Of a stretch of DNA of 64,000 nucleotides, positions 56,037-64,000 are shown piece by piece; position 1 is the stretch's first letter, and every line of letters begins with the position of its first letter. This DNA comes from Chiua virens (lineage: Eukaryota > Basidiomycota > Agaricomycetes > Boletales > Boletaceae): assembly GCA_019787685.1 (NCBI GenBank), contig JAHNUO010000056.1, positions 1-64,000 on the forward strand. The letters are read 5' to 3'. The position numbers and the translations under genes are program-made. The notes under the pieces are model-generated. The model was given only the letters and a program-made list of their open reading frames with translations, made no database searches and had not been told where the DNA came from.

Positions 56037-57845
56037 CCCCTTCGACGACCCCTTCGACTTCCTGGATGATCTGGTGCCAGTACTAGTCTTCTTCTTGAAC
56101 CAGGGGCGCCGGCGGCTAGGAGTGCTCCGTGTTTCCTCTATAACCTGTTCCTCCACTTCGCCACTTCGTCGACGCTTATCTAATTCCTGGCCAGGAACTG
56201 ATTGCTCCAACGATCTCTTGCCGCTGATAGTTTTCATCCCAATACTCAAAGTTGTGGGAAAGGTGGAGGCTGACCTGAAATTTCTTGGCGCTAGCAAGGC
56301 TGATGGGTACACCCAAATCTTTGCCCGAGTTCATCAACTCCTCGAATCTTTGTCGAGCTGCTTTGACTATTTCATTGGCCGCACCATCACAATCCTTATC
56401 AGCGGGGATCCCACCTCGCATCTCCTTTAGGATCTCGGTGAACTCCTTGTGGGTGATAGGAGTGGTGGGGAGGGTGAGTGAGCGCCTGACCACACGAAGC
56501 GGTCTCGCAACTTCAACATCCCCTTCTCGAATGCGTCACCAGCACCCTCTGCACGCCCATACGGACTCGTGCTTTCCACAAATTGCATCTCGAGGATCTC
56601 TCTCTTGAACTTGAGGATGGCCTCCGCATTGTCTTCGTGCAGACCAGGTGCGGTCCAGTAAGGAATGCCCTTGTCCATGGCATCTCTAGGGGTGCGAAAG
56701 GTAGGATTCGTAGAGTTCACAATAGGCGTCGAGAGCTGACGGAAATGACTGCCGCCGGGAAGGGGAGAGGGCTTTGCAGGGAGCCATTCATGGCATTGAA
56801 GATAAGGACTGGCGCTATTAACACCGACGGTCCAGATGACCCAGAACAAAGCTTCGAGGTCATGGCAGGGCTGGCGGCAAACCTTACCCTCCATCGCCTC
56901 ACCTGTTAACAGCTCAGCTGCTAGAAAGGGATACGTGCCCTGAAAAATATGCGAAGTGAAGCACATCAGTGATACGGTCTCTGACATAGATCAACAAAGC
57001 TCTCACAGTGATACCTCCGGCACATATGTAGGAGCATCTCCACGCTGGACCTCTGCCATGCTTCAATCACCCAAGACACCGGATCGCTTAGGGTACTTGC
57101 CCATGTCCAGCGTGCCCTCGTTATCCTTGGGCCAGTCAGGGACTACGTCGTGAGGATCCAGGGGGTTGACAGAAAACCAGACGTTTGCCTCACTAGGATC
57201 GCAGTGGAGGAGGTCCTTCAATAGGGCTGTAGCAAATGATGAATGTCCCTGCCTTTCAAATGCAATATATCAGGCTCACCTGACACGATGCCCATCATGC
57301 TGTTGATAAACTCTCGTGTTACCACGAAAGATACCGAACTCAACTCATCCGTCTTGCCGAAAATCCTTTCCTCGTCTGCAGACAAATCCCCGGCATCATT
57401 TTGAAGGTACGATTGGTTGTCGACGTTATTAGATCCTGGGGAAAGAAGGAAAGTCTCCTTACAATAAGGGAATAGAAACGGTCCTGTGCCTCATCTGGTC
57501 ACTTTGGTACCCTTTCCCGTTATGTCGAAACTCCTATAATGCATCTGGGGGTAAGTGAGAGGAACTTGAAGTAGCAGTTCTTGCTCTCAGGTTCCCCATC
57601 ACCGTCAACGCAGATGTTGAAAGTGCCCTGGCGAAGATTGAAGGAGGGGTCAAATCCGATAGCGATGTCAAAGCCAGAAGATAGGGTAAGAATCGCCTTG
57701 ATGAAGGACAAAGGTGATTCATTGATGTCAATACTTTGAGAGTAGGAGGAGTTGCTGCTGCGAGCATGGAGGGCCACGGCGAAGTGATGGCCACGTAGGA
57801 TAGCCCCAAGGAAGAAGCTGCGATTGATCTGACAATTCGTGGCAT
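56037..57845 (-). pseudogene. FunK1-type fungal protein kinase, degenerate
   Basis: Minus-strand blocks in order: LGAILRGHHFAV-like and INESPLSFIKAILTLSSGFD with IGFDPSFN (57780-57540), RIFGKTDELSSVSFVVTREF (57360), LLHCDPSEANVWFS (the HCD catalytic-loop equivalent, 57210), KRSGVLGD followed by TGA where the family has Trp (about 57067), GTYPFLAAELLTGEAMEG (56930), CHDLEALFWVIWTVGV, FKREILEMQFVES, then HKEFTEILKEMRGG and a basic tail FKKKTSTGTRSSRKSKG. GTYPFxAxELL plus HDxEAxFWV is the FunK1 (Pkinase_fungal) signature. Lesions: TGG to TGA near 57067, a shift near 56490 (between RDRFV and VRRSL), and a shift near 56200. The ATP-binding lobe is not recognisable. FunK1 genes are abundant in Agaricomycetes; this copy is probably dead. 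Confidence 0.7.
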
Positions 57846-58244
57846 AACCGGTGATCTACAGGTGGTGTTTGTCTTATCGTCCTTATTTCGGCGCTCACCC
57901 TAGGATGGAGCTAAGTTCTCCGCAATAAGTTGTTCCATCTCGGTCTAGTTTCTGCTCTATTCCGATAACACCATGGAGTTTAAATTGACCCTCTCGCTTT
58001 TATTATGCATTGTCACCTGAAGGAAGCGCCAAACCAGAGCGGATCTATGGAGAGAAACATTTTGCTCGACACTATCACGGTCATGCCATATGTGACGTTC
58101 TCTCTGCAAGCAAGTTCTCAATAGTGCTCGCTTTCTCTTTCTTTCCATTGTCGAAGACGACGTTCCAAAATTTCAGTACGGTTGCGAACAACCAGACTCA
58201 TTTTCAGTTATATCATACACGCCATTCTTTAGACTAGTAGAATG

Positions 58245-59880
58245 TCACCCTCGAAGGACGTTTGGTCCTTCAACAGGCTCGCAGAGGTGCTAGGAAGAGG
58301 ATATGAGTAGAAAAGAAGAGCTCTGATACTTGACAGAATAACGTACATTGAACTGTTTCGCATGCGCCATGCCACTTTCATAACATTGCTTCTCACAATC
58401 ATAGCCAAATCTAAGAATCATGATTCAGTTTGCGGGGTCGCGTAACCTCATGAAGGAATACTCACACGCAATCCTTCTCGATAGACTCTCCGGCTGCTCG
58501 AAGCGGTCAACGCTCAGGTTAGTCGTTCAATGCAGTGTGAACATACGCACCTTTCTGCTTTTCCTGGAGTCGCCATCGCCATATGTTATCCCAGATGAAG
58601 GACATCCAACAAGTAGTGCAAACCCAACTCTCCTTTGACAACTGCGAATACTCATCGCCTCTGCAACGAAACATCTGACGGAGTAGCTTCGACCAGTCAC
58701 CATCCAGTGCCTGTCCGATGGGTTTTTCAATAGGGTTTCAAGATAAATTTCTTGGAACAAGAAATTGGTAATCTGAGAGGAGTTTTCCTTTCAGGCGGTC
58801 CCAGTCTGACAGGTCCAAGTCAATTTATGTATGCTTTTCGTTAGACACAAGTGGCGAAAAGAAGACACACTCGTTTCATTGTACAAGTCGGGAAGTATCG
58901 GTGCATCCGAGTGCCAACCAAAAACACCGGCTCTATTGCAGTGACAGCCTGTTCGAACCGGTTAGCATAGGGTGCGGAGGATAATTATTGGTCATACACA
59001 GGTCATCCTCGCCATTGATATTGTCGAGAATGGTTCCAACAAATCCTATGGGCTCGTCAAGTTTGCGTGCTTTAGCAATCTCGTCGAAAGCACCCGTCAA
59101 AAACTTCGTGTATAAGCCATCATCGTCAAGATATCCTCCTGGGAGATGTTGTGATGTCGCATCTTCGTAGCAGCGCAGGATCACGTGAGGGCCCGCAAAA
59201 AGAAACATGCCATTCCAATCATCTGAACCCAAGGATTAGTAGGGATTGCGATAGGATTCCAACACTCACAAACATCACGCGTCCCACCTAATCCACGTCC
59301 TTCTGCATAGACACCCCAGCCAGCAGTCAAAACGAGAAACCGAGCTACTTTGCATATCTGCAACAGCTCTTGAGAGGAATATTGTTGTAGAAATGCCTTC
59401 TGTTCCTTCTTACTCTTGTTGAGATCTGCTAGTTTCTTTCCCCATTCTTTGGATTGATCTTCATACGAGTCGTTAAAGAAACGCTTTGGCGGTGCAAACC
59501 GGCGTGGTCCATAAAGCACCGACATGAGCCAGGCTCGGTACAATGCCCGCTGAAAGCGAACGGACTCCATGCAAGACAATTTACTGGTCCTCGACGTCCG
59601 ATCTTTTGAGCTGGGCAGGGTAGATGATCGTCAAAGAAACAAGACCGTCAAAGGCCATGTGATATCCTCACGTAAAACTGAACACATTTTCCAGCGCGGT
59701 AACAACATTCGCATTGCTTAAGAGAAGTCGTTCTTCTTCTGGAGACGGCATTTGATTCATCGCGTCGTTCTCGCTCAAGAGATCGCTCGCGTTTTCCGGT
59801 AGGTTTTCTGCAATTTGATATCTGGTGAGCCGCAACGCCTGAGGCAGCACAGGGCCGATGAGATCGTAAGGCGAAATCAT
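58245..59880 (-). CDS. Agaricomycete protein with Cys-rich C-terminus, function unknown
   Basis: Minus strand. Start at 59880 (MISPYDLIGPVLPQALRLTR), then EEERLLLSNANVVTALEN. A first intron follows, then RALYRAWLMSVLYGPRRFAP, SSQELLQICKVARFLVLTAG and WGVYAEGRGLGG. A second intron is followed by DDWNGMFLFAGPHVILRCYE and EPIGFVGTILDNINGEDDL. Further exons give FEQAVTAIEPVFFGWHSDAP, LDGDWSKLLRQMFRCRGDEY, SKESWVCTTCWMSFIWDNIW and FGYDCEKQCYESGMAHAKQF, then a last intron (about 58265-58320), HLCEPVEG and stop at 58247-58245. The C-terminal Cys/His pattern (CxxC, C-x4-C, H...C) suggests a zinc-binding module. I know this architecture as recurrent in Agaricomycetes but cannot give a function. Introns near 58800-58950 are uncertain. 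A partial damaged copy lies at 61.07-61.69 kb. Confidence 0.55.
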
Positions 59881-61069
59881 TGTGGCAGACTGGCAGTGTG
59901 GGTAACGCGACAATTTGGACGCGCACTACGTCCCAGCGAATCCCAAGTCATGTAGTAGCTTGTTTGGCACCCAAAGTGCTGATTATCATGGATGATCGAT
60001 GATCGATGTCGATGAGTCGCGGACGCAACACCATTGGGACTGTGTTGCGGGTCTCTGCGCCCAATCCACGATCCAAGTTGGGTGAAAGACCCAGTTCACT
60101 GGCGGACACTGAGAATTACTAGAGGGCTACTGCTAGAACCAAGGAACAGGCTAGTGTAACCTGAACCTGGCTTTTAACTGCTGGTAATGAGCAAACGGCT
60201 GACAATGATTCAGATAGACACCTTCATGATAGATAGATTTCACAAACTTATACAGGAATATACTGAGGCGAATCGCATTTTTCGGGCAATTGTCGATTGA
60301 GAACCTGCATGTTGAAACGTTGAACCAATTTATCATGATAACACGAATCGGAGTCGGAGCAGTCTGTGATATCGCGCTGGCGGAGTCAAGGCAAGGCGAA
60401 CGCTCAAGCGACGCAAAGGCTCGAGGATCATTGGACTCGATCGAACTCAGGCTGGTAAATAAGTACTGTTAGTATTACTGTATTGACCTCATTGATATTG
60501 ACAGGTTCCTCTCTTGCACGTTCTGACAAGTGACTGATCCACTTTATTCTACACCTAGACGTCATTTTCTTCAAGCTTATCATGATACCCTCCACCTTTT
60601 TCTTCTCTATGTCAACCGGGTCAACCTGTACCACTCTTGGATGGCCCAATTATTCCCTCACTTACGTTTCATACACCTTCTCGTGCCTTTCTCGTACTCA
60701 ACACCGGTCGCGAAGGTGCTGCTTTCCTCAGCCTCCCAACAAGTGAATACTTTCAAAGCTCCGGATGGAACCTATTGTAATACCTCAGGCTTTTTCGTCT
60801 TATCTCAGCCTTCACCTTCACCTTCTCGTTCCTCAGCCAGCCGTATATGGCCACAATCACACAATCTCCAACTCCTCGAACGGCACCCGTCAGACGGTGG
60901 AATGGCGTCGAGAACGTACGCTCTGGATCGGATCTTTGGGTTGACCGTGCACGCCCTAATGACTCTTTCCATGGTACGTGAACGCAACGATCCGGGGGCG
61001 GTCGTATCGCTGCTCATTCAGTCGGGAATCGTTCCATCCGGTGAGTGACGATGAGGACGAGATAGAGCA
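59881..61069. other. region without a supported gene
   Basis: About 1.2 kb. A plus-strand frame at 60530-61048 is open for 172 codons (PHLRFIHLLVPFSYSTPVAK, then a Ser/Pro stretch and RTYALDRIFGLTVHALMTLS) but has no recognisable family, and the region abuts a pseudogene. I keep it as a possible orphan frame only. A palindromic 'gatgatcgatgatcgatgtcgatga' stretch lies at about 59990. Confidence 0.3.
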
Positions 61070-61690
61070 TGGCTAGGAGGGACGATAAACACATCCAGAG
61101 CATGCCCGGGGGCAGGAAGAGGTTCTGGACAGGAAGTGGCGATTTTGTCGCGATGATTTGGACGCTGAGTAGACATGTCTTGCCGGGTTCGCCGTACTAC
61201 TTACGTGCCGAGTATTGGAGAGGCGATAACCATGGACAATCTGGCTGATATCGGGATTCGTTTGCGGTTGGATGAGTGTATGAGGTAGGTCTATATCGAT
61301 GTATGTTGTGATTCGGACGGAATTGATATGGCCGTGTCTGCAGATCCAGGTCAATTTTTGGGTGTTTAGGAAGTATCGTGATTTCTCATCTTCATGGCAG
61401 CGCAGAATTATGTGAGGGCCCGCAAACAGAAACACGTCATGCCAGTCGTCTGAACTCAAGCGTTACGTCCTGGACGTCCGTTCTTTTGTGCTGGACAGAT
61501 TAAATGTCATACAATCGTCAGGAAATCAGGATCATCAAAGATACGATGACATTCTCACGTAAAACTAAACACGTCTTCCAGCGTTGACAACATCGGAAGC
61601 TGTTCCTCTTCTGGGAATGGTGTCTGATTTATCACGTCGTTCTCGCTTGAGAGATCGCTCAAGGCAGCACGGGGCCGACGAGATCGTAAG
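61070..61690 (-). pseudogene. partial copy of the 58.2-59.9 kb gene
   Basis: Minus-strand DDWHDVFLFAGPHIILRCHE (61455-61385) matches DDWNGMFLFAGPHVILRCYE of the neighbour. At 61690-61560 SSENDVINQTPFPEEEQLP followed by LEDVFSFT matches SENDAMNQMPSPEEERLL and LENVFSFT. The exons for the central part (RALYRAWLMS and following) and the Cys-rich C-terminus are missing, so this is a truncated, internally deleted duplicate. Confidence 0.65.
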
Positions 61691-61962
61691 GCGAGGTGAT
61701 GCAATTAATTGATGATGAGCTGTACGCGCACTAGCTAGGAGCGTGATAGTCATTCACAATCCTTTATAACAGCACGATAGGCGCGAGAGATCGAGGGGTA
61801 AGCTTAGATTAGATGTCGGGACAATACATACCATAGTATGATTTGATTTCTAGGTGAACCCATTGTGAAATGAGCACTGCCAGCAGGCATGCCCATGACA
61901 AGTTACAACTCCGAGCGGCAGAAAACTACCTCGCATGCATATTCTTTACGTTCTTATGTACT

Positions 61963-63942
61963 TCATAATTTAGCTTGCTCGACCTTCCCCAGCCCGGTTT
62001 CAACTTGGCCACTACGATTCGGGGCCTGGCGCGGCTCGTGCGTCCGACCAAGATACCACAGTACTGCACTTTTGATTTCACCCAACCATTCCTTCACGAC
62101 CACCTCCTCGTGCACGTTGCTGTCGTAGAGGCCATACATCTTCAGTCGTCCACCTGACGTCCATGCACCGAGGTAAATTTCTCCGGGACGTGAATGGTAA
62201 ACTGTCCTGATGTCCTGTATCACGATCGTCGGGGCCAAACTACCCATGCCCGAGGGCGGCTGGCCATACCCTGCCTTGGATGGATGTGGCACAGATGAAA
62301 ATGGCGAGAGCGGATGGGTGGGTGACAAGGGGTATTCAAGCGGCAGTATCGAATCCAGCTGCCAACAACCGTCAACGCAGGATATCACGATGGTGGTAGA
62401 CACTCACGTTACCAAAGCTGGAGCCGCCATGCGTGATGTTCATCGGGATGTCCATCGGTGCGAGCTCCTCGTCCTCGTCCGCATTCTGCTCGCCGTTTTT
62501 GGCAGCGTCCATGTGTTCCAACCAGTCCAGCGTCCTTCGTTGCAAATATTGAAGAACCAGCGCGTCCGATGCGTGTACGATCTCCAGAAAGAGAGGGTGT
62601 TTGAAAAACGCGATACCCTGCTTCCTCACTAACTCGGCACGATGCAGAAAGCGATCAAACGTGAGGAGTTCCGAGAATGGCGGTGCGCCGTTCGAGAGAC
62701 CAGGATTCTGTCCACGGGGTTGGTAACGTGCTGCAGTGTCACCGAGCGTCATGAACGGCAGCTGGTAGAAGAAGGTACCAATTGCCACCATAAACTCCCC
62801 TCCACCGCCGCTCTCAAACCAGGTGTGATCGAGATAGGAGCGAAGGCTGAATGGACCTGCAATGATATTGGGTTGTTCCCTTCGATATTCCCATTCCTCC
62901 TCTGATATATCTCCGCGCAAGTACCAGCGGTAAAGCAACCGGGTCATGGCTACTTGAGCAATGGCGAGGTATGCATTTCCAAAGGTGACTTTGTGGCGAC
63001 GACAGTTGGCCAACACAACAGCGGTCTCTGCTGGCGTGAGGAAGGTGAAGGATTCGCGGGATCGTGAAGGAATGAAAGATGTCGCGGACGTGAGGCGACA
63101 CGGAAGCGTATGACCACCCTACGACAACGATATAAACACGTTGAGGATCCGTGCAAGTTCAAACTACAAGACAAAGTGCCGACCTGTATCTTTTCCATCC
63201 GCGATTGGAATATAATGCTTGCGACAGCCTTTCGCCATAGTCGCCTTGCCGGACTCATCGAGCGCAATTGGACAGGTTCACGCTCCGTTAAGGGCGTCAT
63301 CACGGCCAACCTATCTTCCAACGGAAGCTGGGCAGGCTCTGGCTCTCCTCCCCGAGCCAGCATGTCTAAGAAGCAACGGATGAAACCGGCTGATGCGGTC
63401 ATATCCGCCACGCAATGCATCTTCAAGGCCACCAAGTGGATCACGTCGTCCTTGCCGGTCTCGCGAAAGACATACAATCGAGCCAACAAATCCTGTGAAA
63501 GCGGGCGTCGACCGTCGTAAATTTCTGCCACCCGGGAATCCACCTCCTCTGGAGACGCCACGCGCCCAAAGACGATTTCGCGTGGACGGAGTGTGGCGAG
63601 ATCGCATTCCCGTACGACAAAGTGAGGGTTCCTGGCCACGGCGAGGATACCTTGTTCCGACTCGGTCTCGTCGGGAGTAGAACCTGGGTGCCTCTCCAAG
63701 GTGGCGCCGGCGAGGGGATAACGCCTCTTTGTGGACAGCCATGCCTTGACGATATTGGCGTCGGAAAAGAGTTGGGCGTCCTTTGCGCCAGTACCGCTGA
63801 GATGCAGCTCAACGCGAAAGATACAGTCCGAGGCCCCGTCACAGAGGCTACCCCAGAGAAACCAACTCTCTGCTACGTCCAGCGGACGATGGAAGGTGCG
63901 ACCCTGGGTCGGATGGGTGTCTAACAATGTCCAACCAGGCAT
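61963..63942 (-). CDS. HxxxD acyltransferase / condensation-like protein
   Basis: Minus strand, three exons. Start at 63942 (MPGWTLLDTHPTQGRTFHRP). Exon 1 contains ESWFLWGSLCDGASDCIFRV, WLSTKRRYPLAGATLERHP and LVALKMHCVADMTASAGFIR, where H-C-V-A-D is the HxxxD catalytic motif of the CoA-dependent acyltransferase / condensation superfamily. An intron at about 63115-63171 joins MEKIQ to GGHTLPCRLTSATSF. Exon 2 includes FTFLTPAETAVVLANCRRHK and VTFGNAYLAIAQVAMTRLLY, a chloramphenicol-acetyltransferase-like second half. The third exon (from about 62274) reads GQPPSGMGSLAPTIVIQDIR, IYLGAWTSGGRLKMYGLYDS, stopping at 61965-61963. The G-x-x-Y-L-G and G-R-L-x-x-x-x-x-Y-D pattern fits the last strands of such enzymes. 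Substrate unknown. It could acetylate an alcohol or secondary metabolite, but no biosynthetic cluster is visible here. Confidence 0.7.
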
Positions 63943-64000
63943 TGACGAAATTTTGTGAAGGAGAACAAGCGCGAGAGCAAGTCGAATTGAAAGCCTGGTA

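Noticed and set aside
62000..63942. Secondary-metabolite cluster around the acyltransferase-like gene
   Set aside because: No polyketide synthase, NRPS, terpene cyclase or P450 lies nearby; the neighbours are a pseudogene and a Cys-rich family of unknown function.
1..64000. CRISPR arrays, operons, prophage, bacterial insertion sequences
   Set aside because: None seen. The window is eukaryotic, with spliced genes throughout, and the repeats found are LTRs, a foldback, minisatellites and gene-derived copies.

Overview
The window is nuclear DNA of a filamentous basidiomycete, most likely an Agaricomycete. Genes carry many short (about 45-60 bp) GT-AG introns. The recognisable families are largely mushroom-forming-fungus families: DUF6534, DUF6593, DUF6532, DUF6698, FunK1 kinase, F-box, WD40/coiled-coil and a large zinc-finger transposase-like family. 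Nothing prokaryotic is present: no operons, Shine-Dalgarno sites or CRISPR. I do not name a genus. Exon joins come from reading splice sites by eye, so start and stop positions are firmer than internal junctions.

Layout. 1-0.46 kb: 3' end of a membrane protein gene. 0.9-2.3 kb: two broken DUF6534 membrane-protein fragments. 2.6-3.3 kb (-): DUF6593 gene. 4.1-6.2 kb (+): intact MCH1-like major facilitator transporter. 7.3-9.6 kb (+): WD40/coiled-coil pseudogene with at least three frameshifts. 9.86-10.49 kb: 628-bp foldback (MITE-like) element. 10.6-12.4 kb: DUF6534 pseudogene split by a solo LTR, with a second solo LTR at 12.6-13.3 kb. 13.3-16.4 kb: gene-poor, with an 84-85 bp minisatellite. 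16.4-18.2 kb (-): DUF6698 gene. 18.9-19.9 kb (+): F-box gene. 20.6-21.3 kb (+): unrecognised gene. 21.6-23.5 kb (+): DUF6532 gene containing tandemly duplicated exon-intron units. 23.85-24.49 kb (-): ribosomal protein L7 pseudogene. A dispersed repeat derived from the DUF6532 3' end occurs at 20.0, 23.5 and (inverted) 24.9 kb.

25.3-27.6 kb (+): Agaricomycete-type gene of unknown function. 27.9-32.2 kb (+): large transposase-like gene whose only visible lesion is one in-frame TGA. 32.9-34.5 kb (+): intact DUF6534 gene. 35.4-36.8 kb (+): very-long-chain 3-oxoacyl-CoA reductase. 38.0-50.5 kb (+): about 12 kb of repetitive, disordered, many-exon coding sequence, probably one giant gene with internally duplicated exon-intron units. 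50.77-50.98 kb (+): a 35-residue metallothionein-like gene. 51.1-54.5 kb (+): long disordered protein with a coiled-coil, possibly I-BAR-like N-terminus. 54.9-55.4 kb (+): SUMO, with a GC-AG intron. 56.0-57.85 kb (-): FunK1 pseudogene. 58.2-59.9 kb (-): Cys-rich Agaricomycete protein, with a broken partial copy at 61.1-61.7 kb. 62.0-63.9 kb (-): HxxxD acyltransferase-like gene.

Conserved housekeeping genes (SUMO, 3-oxoacyl-CoA reductase, MCH1) sit beside fast-evolving lineage-specific families and transposon debris. This is a mosaic neighbourhood, not a functional cluster. The most striking observations are the tandem exon-plus-intron duplications in two unrelated genes, the minimal metallothionein gene, and the nested transposon/foldback remnants.
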